From the NCBI RefSeq assembly GCF_029892065.1, contig NZ_CP120373.1, positions 2,859,001-2,923,000 of the forward strand: a stretch of 64,000 nucleotides of DNA, in the 5' to 3' direction. Under the pieces are notes generated by a model, which worked only from the letters and a program-made list of their open reading frames with translations, ran no database searches and was not told the origin of the DNA. A program made the translations under genes and the position numbers. Of this stretch, positions 24,280 to 32,136 are shown in pieces. Position 1 is the first letter of the stretch; each line of letters begins with the position of its first letter. The stretch comes from Sinorhizobium garamanticum. GTDB lineage: Bacteria > Pseudomonadota > Alphaproteobacteria > Rhizobiales > Rhizobiaceae.

Positions 24280-24861
24280 ATGCGAAAGCTGCAATCGCAA
24301 GGGGTCCATCACATCACGCTGGTCGGCGCGGACCGGCAGACGTCGATCGATTTCTGGGAAGGACTGCTCGGCATGCCCTTCATCTTCGAGCAGCCGAACC
24401 TCGACCGGGCGACGGAAAGCCATCTTTATTTCGATCCGGGCGACGGTCGGCTGATCACCGTTTTCACCGACGAGGACCGCAAGCCCGATCCGAAGCGGAC
24501 CTCGACCGACATCGGCTGCGTGCACCACATCGCCTTCGCCGTCTCGCGCGCGACGTTCCAGCAGGCGGTGGAGCGTCTCAACGAGCGGGAGATCCGCCAC
24601 AGCGGGGTCAAGGACCGCGGCTTCATGGATTCGATCTATTTCGAGGATCCGCTCGGGCTGCTAGTGGAACTCGCCTCCTATCGCTTCGAGCCGCCAGCCG
24701 GTCACACCCACGCCGAGGTGCTGATGGAGGCGCACAAGGTGCGAGTGGCGCGCGGCGACTACAACATCGCCGAGGTGCACCTTGCCGATGCCATCGAGGC
24801 GCTGACCGAGCGGACACGGGGATCGCTGTCCGAGGATCGGACGCCGAAGAACCCCTATTGA
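24280..24861 (+). CDS. VOC-family metalloprotein (glyoxalase/extradiol dioxygenase-like)
   Basis: A 193-residue protein with two beta-alpha-beta-beta-beta modules. Metal-ligand candidates are His in 'GVHHITLVG', His in 'CVHHIAFAV' and Glu in 'LGLLVELASYRFEPP', the usual H-H-E triad of VOC enzymes. It resembles the ring-cleaving dioxygenase/glyoxalase I group, so ring opening, isomerisation or glutathione-dependent chemistry is possible. The ATG at 24280 was chosen because GGGAGG lies 6 nt upstream; that site itself overlaps another in-frame ATG at 24274. Probably co-transcribed with the ligase gene 63 nt upstream. Confidence 0.88.
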   Translation: MRKLQSQGVHHITLVGADRQTSIDFWEGLLGMPFIFEQPNLDRATESHLYFDPGDGRLITVFTDEDRKPDPKRTSTDIGCVHHIAFAVSRATFQQAVERLNEREIRHSGVKDRGFMDSIYFEDPLGLLVELASYRFEPPAGHTHAEVLMEAHKVRVARGDYNIAEVHLADAIEALTERTRGSLSEDRTPKNPY

Positions 24862-24865
24862 CTAC

Positions 24866-24908
24866 TGCAGCGACCTTTGTGCGTCTTAAAAGACGCACTG
24901 CGCTGTAG
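24866..24908. repeat. Half RIME1-like element
   Basis: Only the second palindrome of the family is present: CTGCAGCG...GTGCGTCTTAAAAGACGCAC...GCGCTGTAG. It separates the VOC gene from the following GST gene by a strong hairpin. Confidence 0.8.
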
Positions 24909-24943
24909 GCGGGACGAGACAAGAGCCAACGGGAGGACCAACC

Positions 24944-25633
24944 ATGCCTGAAATCAAACTCAACGTGATCAAACCCAGCGTCAACAACATGACGGCGCGC
25001 GTCTTCATGCGTGCGGCCGGCCTCGATTTCAACGAGAACGACGTCTTCGGCCAGACGCGCACGCCCGAATATCTGGCGAAGGCGCCGTCGCATCTGACGC
25101 CGATGATCGAAATGGGCGACCTGCCGAACGGGGCGCTGTGGGAAAGCTGCGCGATCATGCAGTATCTCTGCAACAAGAACGGGCTCGACGATCTCTATCC
25201 GAAAGACCCCGAGGCGCGCGCGATGATCGACAGCGCCATGTTCTACCTGATCGGCACGTTTTATCCCTATCTCGCCCGTGCCACCTATCCGGCGCTCAAC
25301 TTTCCGCAATATCCGGGCGAGGTCGGCTACAGCGATGCCGATCCGGTAACGAAGGAGCATGCGCGCATGGCCGCGACCGAGGCGCTGGCCGAGCCGCTCG
25401 AGGTGTTCCACAAGTTCTTCATCGGCGACAGGTCCTTCATCGGCGGCGCGAAGCCTTCGATCGCCGACATCAGGCTTGCCGCAACCCTCGAGTTCCTCGC
25501 GGTAATCGACTATCCGCTGCCGGACTGGGCGAAGGCCTATATGGCGTCGATGGAGAGGGCGCTCGGCAGCGCCTATAGCGAACCGGCGGCGGATGTTCGC
25601 GGCTATATCAGTTATGTGCGCGGTGAGCGGTGA
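24944..25633 (+). CDS. Glutathione S-transferase family protein
   Basis: A 229-residue GST. N-domain: 'IKLNVIKPSVNNMTARVFMRAAGL', cis-Pro region 'LTPMIEMGD', glutathione-binding 'WESCAIMQYLCNKNG'. C-domain capping motif: 'KPSIADIRLAATLEFL'. The sequence is quite different from the other two GSTs in the window. GGGAGG stands 8 nt before the ATG. Last gene of the TetR-associated cluster; a glutathione-dependent step (isomerisation of a ring-cleavage product, for example) would fit beside the VOC and CoA-ligase genes, but this is inference. Confidence 0.9.
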   Translation: MPEIKLNVIKPSVNNMTARVFMRAAGLDFNENDVFGQTRTPEYLAKAPSHLTPMIEMGDLPNGALWESCAIMQYLCNKNGLDDLYPKDPEARAMIDSAMFYLIGTFYPYLARATYPALNFPQYPGEVGYSDADPVTKEHARMAATEALAEPLEVFHKFFIGDRSFIGGAKPSIADIRLAATLEFLAVIDYPLPDWAKAYMASMERALGSAYSEPAADVRGYISYVRGER

Positions 25634-25736
25634 TGGGGAGTAGGGCGTATTTCGGTTGAATCAGCGGGTTGTGGTGGTTTCCTGCGAATTCGCATGAGTA
25701 CGCCGCATCGTTGTTTTGCCGCTGGGCTTTCTCTTT

Positions 25737-25849
25737 CCGTCATCCTCGGGCTTGACCCGAGGATCCAAGATCGAGCCGCCACGGTTTGGCTCACGAGGCG
25801 TCGTCGGCTGCGTGTGTTTGGATCCTCGGGTCAAGCCCGAGGATGACGG
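25737..25849. repeat. Paired 32-bp palindromic repeat element
   Basis: Arms at 25737-25768 and 25818-25849 are exact reverse complements; each contains CCTCGGGCTTGACCCGAGG. Same family as 19234-19345, with TTGA in place of TCGA in the arm centre. The gap 25634-26059 holds this element and the next one but no gene. Confidence 0.88.
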
Positions 25850-25959
25850 TGGAATACGGGGATGACGGAGGCGACGCTGCGGCGTTGATCGCGGGAACGA
25901 ACGGCCGCTGCCTCACTCACATTGTTGTTTGCCCTGTTTGCCGTGGGGCACTCCTCTTT

Positions 25960-26049
25960 CCGTCATCCTCGGGCTTGACCCGAGGATTCAGAATCGCGCA
26001 GCCGCTTGCAGCGCCGCGCGTCCAATCGGACGCGCAAAGGTCGCTGTAG
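25960..26049. repeat. Single palindromic arm joined to a half RIME1-like element
   Basis: 25960-25988 is one arm of the CCTCGGG repeat with no partner, and 26007-26049 is the GACGCGCAAAGG/CTGTAG palindrome of the RIME1-like family (GCAGCGCCGCGCGTCCAAT...GGACGCGC...CGCTGTAG). The juxtaposition suggests that the two families mix as mosaics. Confidence 0.7.
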
Positions 26050-26059
26050 CCCGCACACC

Positions 26060-27136
26060 TCACTTCCGATAGAGCATCCAGTCCTTGCGGGTGCCGCCTG
26101 CTTCGCTGCCGGCGAAGAACATGACCCGGTCGCTCGCGGTTTCGGTGGCGGTTTGCAGGGCCTTTTCCGCATGGCCGACCAGTTCGGAGGCGGTGCCGGC
26201 GTCGAAAGTGGTGCTGCATCCGAAGCGGGCGAGAACCACCGGCATTCGGCGCTGGCGGTTGTCGAATGCGCTCTGGCAGCTTTTCTTCAACTGATCCGAC
26301 ACCTTCTGGATTTCCGCCTCGGCGCTCGTCCAAACGAGGATGCCGATCTGCGGCCGGTCGAGCCATGCCGCGAAGTCGGTCGTCTGAATGGTCTGCGACA
26401 CAACGAGGCCGAGCCGCTCCAAAATCGCTTCCTTGAGCTTGACGAGTTCCCTGGCCTCGAAGGGTTCGAGCGCCAGCAGATTGCAGAGGATGAGCGAAGC
26501 GCCTTCGGGGTAACGCTCGCCGCCATAGAGTTCGGCGAGCTTCTTGTTGAAGCCTCGGCGGTTGGCGAGGTTCGTGGCGAGGTGGGTGAATTTCGTGCGC
26601 TCGAACTCTTCGACGTCGCTCGCAATCGCCGCAACGGCCGAGATTTGCGTCGAGACGCTTTCGAGCATCTGCGTGCTCTTCGACTGCTGCACCTCCGTCA
26701 GTTGCCGGATTGTCTGCAGGTGGGACTGGATCGATTTCGTGTCCCTCGGGTCGATCGAAGAGATCTTGCCGGTCGCCTGGCCGAGCAGGCTCGAATAGCT
26801 GGAGAGCGAGTTCTGGCCCGATTGCAGCGACTCCTTCAGGGTTGAAAGCTCGCTCTGGATGCGGTTGGTGGATTCATCGACGAGCGATTTGCCGAAATGA
26901 TGCGGCAGGTAGGCGCGTGCGAGCGCGTCGAGTTCCTCCTCCGCGATCGGCTTGGTGAGGCGGGCAAACTTCTCCCGGAGCTCTGGATTGCTGCCGCTGA
27001 TGATCTCGTACATGAGCTCGTAATTGACCGGAGAGGCATGGATCTCCAGCCGGTTCAGCGTGGCAAAGACGGTGTAGCAGAGTTCCTTGCGGCTCTGCTC
27101 CGCAAGCTGTTTCGGGGATGAATTCGCAATCGCCAT
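26060..27136 (-). CDS. Degenerate GGDEF-domain protein, paralogue A
   Basis: A 358-residue cytoplasmic protein. Residues 1-175 are helical and heptad-rich ('SELSTLKESLQSGQNSLSSYSSLL'), with no recognised sensor domain. From about 180 it follows the GGDEF-domain pattern: 'ATNLANRRGFNKKL' (LTGLxNRRxF block), 'LILCNLLALEPFEA' (the DxDxFK block without Asp), and 'HAEKALQTATE' near the C-terminus (ADxALY block). At the position of the GGD/EEF loop the sequence is 'WLDRPQIGIL', so metal and substrate residues are missing and cyclic-di-GMP synthesis is unlikely. A c-di-GMP-independent signalling or binding role is inferred. Start at 27136 has AAAGG upstream. Paralogue B follows downstream on the right. 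Confidence 0.75.
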   Translation of the reverse strand: MAIANSSPKQLAEQSRKELCYTVFATLNRLEIHASPVNYELMYEIISGSNPELREKFARLTKPIAEEELDALARAYLPHHFGKSLVDESTNRIQSELSTLKESLQSGQNSLSSYSSLLGQATGKISSIDPRDTKSIQSHLQTIRQLTEVQQSKSTQMLESVSTQISAVAAIASDVEEFERTKFTHLATNLANRRGFNKKLAELYGGERYPEGASLILCNLLALEPFEARELVKLKEAILERLGLVVSQTIQTTDFAAWLDRPQIGILVWTSAEAEIQKVSDQLKKSCQSAFDNRQRRMPVVLARFGCSTTFDAGTASELVGHAEKALQTATETASDRVMFFAGSEAGGTRKDWMLYRK

Positions 27137-27514
27137 AGTGCAGCGCCTTTCGCATGAAGCGTCACAGGCGAATGCACCTGGGACGACGGTCGGACAGGTA
27201 CGCGTGAGGCCGGGGCCTCGTATCGATATGCAGCAGCGAGGGGTATCGCCGTCCGACTCCGCCATTCATGCGGTTTGACTGACGCGACCGCGTCCTGTCG
27301 AACAACCTAGAGTAAGCGAAGCTCCATTAATGGCTGGTAAATTAGCAACTGTGATTGGCCAGAGATGCGAAAGCAGATGACGATTGCGGCCGTGAAATGG
27401 GAATGGCTGCACGTTCCCTCAACCGATCCGATCAGGGAAGATGCAGCAATTCAAGGTGCTAGTAGAAGAGGGGGCGGCGCGAGCGCGGTGAGCGCGCCAA
27501 TCGGGGCGGATAGG
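27137..27514. other. Gap between the two GGDEF-like paralogues
   Basis: 378 bases with no gene. It contains the promoter region of paralogue A (A+T-richer at 27310-27360) and a short RIME1 remnant, GATGCAGCAATTCAAGGTGC, at 27438-27457 just beyond the stop of paralogue B. Confidence 0.5.
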
Positions 27515-28588
27515 TCAGCGCTTGTAGAGGGACCAGTCCTTGCGCTGGCCGCCGGCCTTGCTGTCCAAGAAGAAGACGACGGCTTCGTCGGCCTGGTCGG
27601 TAGCGGTTTCGAGCGCCGTTTCGGCATGAATGAAGAGGCTCGCCGCCGTATCGGCGTCATAGGTCGTGCTGCATCCGAAATGCGCGGTGACGGCGGGCAT
27701 GCCCGGCCGCTGGCCGCTGAAGGCGCGCAGGCAGTTCGTGCGGATGTGCTCGGCGATCCGCTGGATTTCCGCTTCGCTGGTGGTCGCGACGAGAATGCCG
27801 ATCTGCGGCCGGTCGAGCCAGGCGGCGAAATCGGTGGTGTGAATGGTCTGCGAGACGACGGAACCGAGCCGCTGCAGGATCGCTTCCTTGAGCTTGATCA
27901 GTTCCTTCTTCTCGAAGGGTTCGAGCGCCAGCAGATTGCAGAGAATGAGCGCTGCGCCGTCCGGATAGCGCTCGCCGTAAAGCTCGGCGAGCTTGCGGTT
28001 GAAGCCGCGCCGGTTGGCGAGATTGGTGGCGGCGTGCGTGAACTTCGCCCGCTCGAAATCGTCGAGATCGCCGCTAATCGCGGTGACCGCCGAGATATGG
28101 GTCGAAACGCTTTCCAGCATCTCGTCGCTCTTCGAGCGCTGGATGTCGGTCGCCGCCCGGATCGCCTGCAGCTCCGACTGGATCCTCTGGGTGTCGCCCG
28201 GATCGATCGCGGAGAAATTGCCGCTCGCCTCGCCGAGCATGCTCGAGTAGCTCGAGAGCGAGGTCTGGCCCGACTGCAACGACTCCTTCAAGGTCGAGAG
28301 CTCGGTCTGGATGCGGGTGGCGGACTCCTCGACTTTCGACTGGCCGAAATGATGCGGCAGGTACATGCGCGCCAATATGTCCAGATCCTCCTCGGTGACG
28401 TCGCGGCCAAGGCGGGCGAACTTCTCGCGCAGTTCCGGATTGTTGCCGCTGATGATTTCGCACATCAGCTCGTAATTGATCGGCGAGGCATCGATCTGCA
28501 GCCGCTCCAACGTGGCGAAGGCATTGTAATAAACGTCCCGGCGGATCTGCTGCGCAATATGTTTCGGGGAAGGGCTCACGACAGCCAT
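27515..28588 (-). CDS. Degenerate GGDEF-domain protein, paralogue B
   Basis: A 357-residue protein collinear with its neighbour at 26060-27136 and very similar throughout ('YLPHHFGQSKVEESATRIQ', 'SELSTLKESLQSGQ'-type coiled region, 'ATNLANRRGFNRKLAEL', 'LILCNLLALEPFEKKEL', 'AAWLDRPQIGILVATT'). It has the same loss of the GGDEF loop, so the degeneration preceded the duplication. Differences cluster in the linker and C-terminal region. Start at 28588 has AAAGGTG upstream; the frame extends to 28714 without support. A tandem duplication retained in both copies suggests selection for heterodimers or dosage. Confidence 0.75.
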   Translation of the reverse strand: MAVVSPSPKHIAQQIRRDVYYNAFATLERLQIDASPINYELMCEIISGNNPELREKFARLGRDVTEEDLDILARMYLPHHFGQSKVEESATRIQTELSTLKESLQSGQTSLSSYSSMLGEASGNFSAIDPGDTQRIQSELQAIRAATDIQRSKSDEMLESVSTHISAVTAISGDLDDFERAKFTHAATNLANRRGFNRKLAELYGERYPDGAALILCNLLALEPFEKKELIKLKEAILQRLGSVVSQTIHTTDFAAWLDRPQIGILVATTSEAEIQRIAEHIRTNCLRAFSGQRPGMPAVTAHFGCSTTYDADTAASLFIHAETALETATDQADEAVVFFLDSKAGGQRKDWSLYKR

Positions 28589-28810
28589 GGTGTGGCACCT
28601 TTCAGGAAAAGCGACTGATGCGGGACGGGACGCATGAAGCGGAAACCTCGGATCGGAAAAGGAGGCAAGGATCTTCGATCCCGCATCATGCGGACGGAAC
28701 GATGCCTGATGCATCCGATCGAGCGGCCGAGAGTAACTGGACGCACGTTAAAGGCGGGTGAAGGGAATAGCGAGAATGTTTGGGGTTGTGGATTTTGGTA
28801 GGGGTTGCCC

Positions 28811-29167
28811 TCAATCCTGCCCGACCGAAGCAGGGGTGCGCTGCGGCTCCCCGTACTCGTCCGGCGTCTCGGCGGCTTCCCTTGCCGGCGGCGGCACGCT
28901 TGTGCCGTACTCTTTCAGCCCGGCGAGCTTGTGGCCGCGTTCGCGCAGCCACTGGAAGACGACGTAGAGGGCGGGGATGATGAAGATGCCGAGGAGGGAG
29001 GCGGCGAGCATGCCGCCGCCGTCACCAGCGGGATCAGCCCGACGATGAAGGCGAAGCTCGTCATCATCACCGCGCGGAAGCGGGTGCGCGCGCCCTCGAC
29101 GGCGGCCTCGACGATGCCAGCGCCTTTCTCGCGCTGGAATTTTGCGAATTCGAGGCGGCCCTTATTC
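28811..29167 (-). pseudogene. RND efflux permease remnant (C-terminal fragment)
   Basis: Reading leftward from about 29167, one frame gives 'LEFAKFQREKGAGIVEAAVEGARTRFRAV' in pieces and 'MMTSFAFIVGLIPLVTA', a clear match to the last membrane segments of AcrB/HAE1 pumps. The frame then breaks: about 15-20 codons (the GAG...FGGM segment) are missing, and homology resumes in another frame at 29011 with 'MLAASLLGIFIIPALYVVF' to a stop at 28811. Only about 115 of some 1,050 codons remain, so this is a decayed pump gene. The upstream parts are gone, replaced by unrelated sequence before the AI-2E-type gene. Confidence 0.8.
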
Positions 29168-29276
29168 TCCGCTGGAGTATTGAAATCAGAGCACTTCGCC
29201 GTTGCAAGTCACGCAACTTGAGATTGATCAGTTATCGACAGGTCTCGGCGACGTGCAGGCTGCGTCTCGGGCGCGA

Positions 29277-30398
29277 TCACACCGGCTTCGCCTCGTCCTC
29301 CCGCCGGGCCGAACCCATCCAGGCGACGACGAGATCGTAGAAGACGCCGAGCACGATCGGGCCGAGGAAGAGGCCGATCAGCCCATGGGAGATGGTGCCG
29401 CCGATCACGCCGGCGAGGATGACGAGCATCGGCGTCTTCAGTCCGCGGGCGACCAGCATCGGCTTCAACACGTTGTCGATGAGCCCGATGAAGACCAGGA
29501 TCAGCGTCAGGCCGAGGGCGCCAACGGTCTCCATGGACATCCAGGCCCAGATGGCAACTGGCAGGAGCACCGGCGCGGGACCGATCTGGATGATGCAGAA
29601 GATGAGGACGGCGAAGGCGAGCGCGCTCGCCGCGGGAATGCCGAAGAGCGAGAAGGCGAGCCCGGCAAGCAGCGCCTGCAGCAGCGCCACGCCGATCACG
29701 CCGCGCGCGACATTGCGGATCGTTGCGGCGGCGAGATCGACGAAGCCGGTGCCGCGCTCGCCGGCGACCCGCCGGGCGAAGAGCTTCAGCCCTTGCCCAA
29801 GCCGCGGGCCGGGGCGGAAGAGAAAGCCGGCGATGATGACCGAAACGATGAAGCCGATGAGGTCGACGCCGATGCCGGCGATCTTGCCGAGCACCGTGCC
29901 GCCGGCTTGAAGGAGCGAGGGCGCGAGGCGCTGCAGCGTCGCTTCGAGATTGCCCAAGGCCTGGCTCCAGGTGGCGTGGAGCCAGTCGCCGATCAGCGGC
30001 CAGTCGCGCACGGCATCCGGCGGTGCCGGCACGGAGAAGGTGCCGGCGGCGAGCTTTGCGATGAGCGCCTGCACGCCTTCCGCAAAGCTCAGCGCAATGG
30101 CCGCCAGCGGCCCGGCGATCACCGCGAGGGCGACGAGCGTGATCGCCGCCGCCGCGAGGCGAGGGCGGTCGCCCAGGAGCGCGGTGAGCGCCTTGAAAAC
30201 CGGATAGAGCGCGACGGCGAGAATGCCCGCCCAAATGGCGATGATCGCGAAGGGGGCGATGAGCGTGAACGACCAATAGGCGAAAAGCGCCAGCACGCCG
30301 AGCCGCAGGAACTCGGTGACCCGCGGCTCGATCGACGCCGAGCTGACCGGGCTGCTTGCGCCCGCATCCGCTTTGACCGGAGTTTGCACATCATCCAT
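29277..30398 (-). CDS. AI-2E/PerM-family transporter
   Basis: A 373-residue inner-membrane protein with 7-8 spans: an N-terminal pair ('FLRLGVLALFAYWSFTLIAPF', 'AIIAIWAGILAVALYPVF'), a middle amphipathic region, and the conserved C-terminal half 'FSLFGIPAASALAFAVLIF', 'LTLILVFIGLIDNVLKPML' and 'GVIGGTISHGLIGLFLGPIVL'. The motif 'DNVLKPMLVARG' is the family hallmark. Members include exporters of AI-2 and Na+/H+ antiporters, so the substrate is open. ATG at 30398 is preferred over 30413 because GGGGGAAGC precedes it. Confidence 0.88.
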   Translation of the reverse strand: MDDVQTPVKADAGASSPVSSASIEPRVTEFLRLGVLALFAYWSFTLIAPFAIIAIWAGILAVALYPVFKALTALLGDRPRLAAAAITLVALAVIAGPLAAIALSFAEGVQALIAKLAAGTFSVPAPPDAVRDWPLIGDWLHATWSQALGNLEATLQRLAPSLLQAGGTVLGKIAGIGVDLIGFIVSVIIAGFLFRPGPRLGQGLKLFARRVAGERGTGFVDLAAATIRNVARGVIGVALLQALLAGLAFSLFGIPAASALAFAVLIFCIIQIGPAPVLLPVAIWAWMSMETVGALGLTLILVFIGLIDNVLKPMLVARGLKTPMLVILAGVIGGTISHGLIGLFLGPIVLGVFYDLVVAWMGSARREDEAKPV

Positions 30399-30414
30399 GG
30401 CTGCTTCCCCCACT

Positions 30415-30517
30415 GCATGTTTCCTTAAATCGGGCCCGATTTAAGGATAAAAACATGCGGTAATTCAAAGTGCTACAGCGTCCTTTGCGCGTCTGATAAG
30501 ACGCGCGGCGCTGTAGG
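30415..30517 (+). repeat. RIME1-like element, near-consensus copy
   Basis: Both palindromes well preserved: CCTTAAATCGGGCCCGATTTAAGG (30421-30444) and the stem beginning CTACAGCGTCCTTTGCGCGTC (arms joined by TGATAA) ending GCGCGGCGCTGTAG. The intervening linker is ATGCGGTAATTCAAAGTG. It lies upstream of the AI-2E-type gene, close to its start. Confidence 0.88.
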
Positions 30518-30590
30518 GGCGAGGAACGCCCGCCGCCGTTTGCCCCCGCAACGGCCGGCATGGCCGCGTGATCCAACTCTTTGAAACTAC

Positions 30591-30636
30591 GCAATTCCGG
30601 ACGGAAAAACCTTTACACAACTTTTCCTGGAATTGC
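30591..30636. repeat. GCAATTCC/GGAATTGC repeat unit
   Basis: A 46-bp unit bounded by GCAATTCC and GGAATTGC with an inner CGGACGGAAAAACC...CTTTTCCT. The same unit is at 46340-46383 and in triplicate at 58165-58320. Confidence 0.8.
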
Positions 30637-30639
30637 TCT

Positions 30640-31010
30640 GGTCCGGGTGAGGACAGGATCAGGCGGCAAGCGGAGTGTACAGCGCGGGTGGTGCTGGTGG
30701 AAGTGTGGAAGTGTGGGAGCCCGAGACGCGGACGCCGACGTTCTGGATCGTCACGGGAAAGTCCGCAGGGCGAGCGGCCCGGCGCGAGGGTGAAGATCCC
30801 TTCGCCGGCGCCGGTCTGCAGCGCCACAGTATACGACAGCAGCGTGTTACGGCTCGTCGGTTGCGGTACGGTAAGGCTCTCCTCCGTCCTCATTCCTGTG
30901 ACAGGCACAGGGATGACGGGGTCCGGGGTTGGCCGCGCGCCACCGAACTGATGTGGTGAGGGCGAAAAAAGTATCCGCCAAACCCAGTTACGCCACTGCC
31001 GCGCACTGTG
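30640..31010. other. Gene-free region
   Basis: No supported gene. It contains one imperfect copy of the ATTCCTGTG-N5-CACAGGgAT palindrome (30892-30914). The remaining sequence has coding-like composition but no frame with a ribosome site or recognisable motif, so it may be decayed gene sequence. Confidence 0.4.
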
Positions 31011-31011
31011 T

Positions 31012-31095
31012 TCAGACGCGCAAAACGTCGCTGTAGCACTTTGAATTGCTGCAGGTATTTGCCCTTAAATCGGTTCCGATTTAAGGACAAACTGT
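31012..31095 (-). repeat. RIME1-like element, reverse orientation
   Basis: CAGACGCGCAAAACGTCGCTGTAG followed by CACTTTGAATTGCTGCAG and the palindrome CCTTAAATCGGttCCGATTTAAGG (31070-31087). Part of the first stem is missing. It ends 13 bases before the rpsU stop codon. Confidence 0.8.
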
Positions 31096-31107
31096 AGCGG
31101 GAGCGGT

Positions 31108-31344
31108 TTAGCGGGCGCGGGCCACTTTCTTGGGTCCGGGCAGCAGGCCCTCGCGCTGGAGCTTCTTGCGGGCCAGCTTGCGGGTGCGGCGTACGGCTTC
31201 AGCCTTTTCGCGCGCACGCTTTTCGGACGGCTTTTCGTAGGCGCTGCGCGCCTTCATTTCGCGGAAAACGCCCTCGCGCTGCATCTTCTTCTTCAGAACG
31301 CGGAGGGCTTGCTCGATGTTGTTATCCCTGACGAGTACTTGCAA
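31108..31344 (-). CDS. rpsU: 30S ribosomal protein S21
   Basis: A 78-residue S21 with the conserved N-terminus '[20 protein letters not shown]' and central '[20 protein letters not shown]', plus the basic Arg/Lys C-terminus of alphaproteobacterial members. It binds near the anti-Shine-Dalgarno end of 16S rRNA and helps start translation. The only start that fits the family N-terminus is TTG at 31344, with AGGAAGGA about 10 nt upstream; no in-frame ATG lies between it and the upstream stop. A rare start codon on a small ribosomal gene may limit its expression. It stands near the cold-shock gene, both of which respond to temperature in relatives. Confidence 0.95.
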   Translation of the reverse strand: MQVLVRDNNIEQALRVLKKKMQREGVFREMKARSAYEKPSEKRAREKAEAVRRTRKLARKKLQREGLLPGPKKVARAR

Positions 31345-31491
31345 AGTCTGTCCTTCCTTTCAACGGCAGGTGCCGTTTTACGCGTTGATTGGACGCGGTT
31401 GCGTCTGATGCGGAGAGGGGGCTCCCCGGTTGACATTACGGACGGCGCACCGGCTGGCGTCGCCCGGAAACGATTGGCTCAAGTGATAGCT

Positions 31492-31779
31492 TCACTTGGC
31501 TGCTTTGGTGCTCAACGGTTTGAGCCAGGGCTGACCGCTGACCGTCGCCGCCTCGTCGTCCTGCCGAGCCGGCAAGTCCGTTTCGGTGGCATCGATATCG
31601 CCCTCGAAGATGCGCCGGTCGAAGTTTTCGGTGCCGAAGCGAACGCGATACTGCGGTTCGCCGTATTCGGCCGCCGGCAGGATCCCGACAATGCGGCATC
31701 TTCTGTCGGCGCTCGCCGTCCGGGTGAGGTCGGCCCTGAGCACGACCGTATCGCCAACGCTGTAGCTGTTCCGGCTCAT
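31492..31779 (-). CDS. Small conserved protein downstream of the cold-shock gene
   Basis: A 95-residue soluble protein, 'MSRNSYSVGDTVVLRADLTR' at the start, then a beta-rich middle ('RCRIVGILPAAEYGEPQYRVRF', 'NFDRRIFEGDID') and a polar tail. The pattern of short strands around a 'VGDxVVL' opening suggests a small SH3/KOW-like barrel, but I do not recognise a family. ATG at 31779 has AAGGAG 7 nt upstream; the frame extends to 31893 through the cold-shock gene's terminator, which argues against the longer form. Probably expressed from its own promoter or by read-through. Confidence 0.7.
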   Translation of the reverse strand: MSRNSYSVGDTVVLRADLTRTASADRRCRIVGILPAAEYGEPQYRVRFGTENFDRRIFEGDIDATETDLPARQDDEAATVSGQPWLKPLSTKAAK

Positions 31780-31832
31780 CACCATCTCCTTTGCCGGAAA
31801 CTTCCGGCGCCGAGAACTTTCGGCGGCAAAGC

Positions 31833-31857
31833 AAAAAGGCCGGGCATTACCCCGACC
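31833..31857 (-). terminator. Terminator of the cold-shock gene
   Basis: On the minus strand GGTCGGG-GTAATG-CCCGGCC followed by TTTTT: a 7-bp stem (one G-U pair), 6-nt loop and T-run, 70 nt after the cspA stop. Confidence 0.85.
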
Positions 31858-31863
31858 TCTTCC

Positions 31864-31924
31864 TGTCATTCGCGCGCGCCACTGCCAGTACATCCGTGGT
31901 CAGCGGCGGCGAATGCGAATGACA
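31864..31924. repeat. 61-bp element with TGTCATTCGC terminal inverted repeats
   Basis: Exact 10-bp ends TGTCATTCGC and GCGAATGACA enclose CCACTGCCAGTACATCCGTG-type sequence. It abuts the cspA stop codon (2 nt away). About 48 bp of the same sequence recurs at 34338-34386 at the end of the Nudix gene. Confidence 0.75.
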
Positions 31925-31926
31925 AA

Positions 31927-32136
31927 TTACGCGGCGCGCAGATTGTCGGCCGAGCTCTTGCCCGACTTGTTGTCGCGCACGATGTCGTAGCTGACCTTCT
32001 GGCCCTCGACGAGCGAGCGCATTCCGGCGCGTTCAACCGCAGAAACATGCACGAACACATCCGTCGTGCCGTCGTCGGGCTGGATGAAACCAAAACCCTT
32101 GGTGCTGTTGAACCACTTTACGGTGCCTGAATTCAT
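31927..32136 (-). CDS. cspA: Cold-shock domain protein (CspA family)
   Basis: A 69-residue single cold-shock domain. RNP1 is '[10 protein letters not shown]' and RNP2 'VFVHVSAVE'; '[14 protein letters not shown]' opens the beta barrel. It binds single-stranded RNA/DNA and acts as an RNA chaperone during cold or at growth transitions. AAAGGAA precedes the ATG, and the gene has its own terminator. The symbol denotes the family; rhizobia carry several copies and the exact orthologue cannot be assigned. Confidence 0.95.
   Translation of the reverse strand: MNSGTVKWFNSTKGFGFIQPDDGTTDVFVHVSAVERAGMRSLVEGQKVSYDIVRDNKSGKSSADNLRAA

Noticed and set aside
25737..26049. Possible CRISPR array because of regularly occurring palindromic repeats
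   Set aside because: The repeats are inverted pairs, not direct repeats with unique spacers of even length, and no cas gene is present.
29202..30428. 408-codon plus-strand frame opposite the AI-2E-type gene
   Set aside because: Shadow frame, extreme charged composition (Arg/Glu/Asp repeats), no ribosome site; the opposite strand encodes a recognisable membrane protein.
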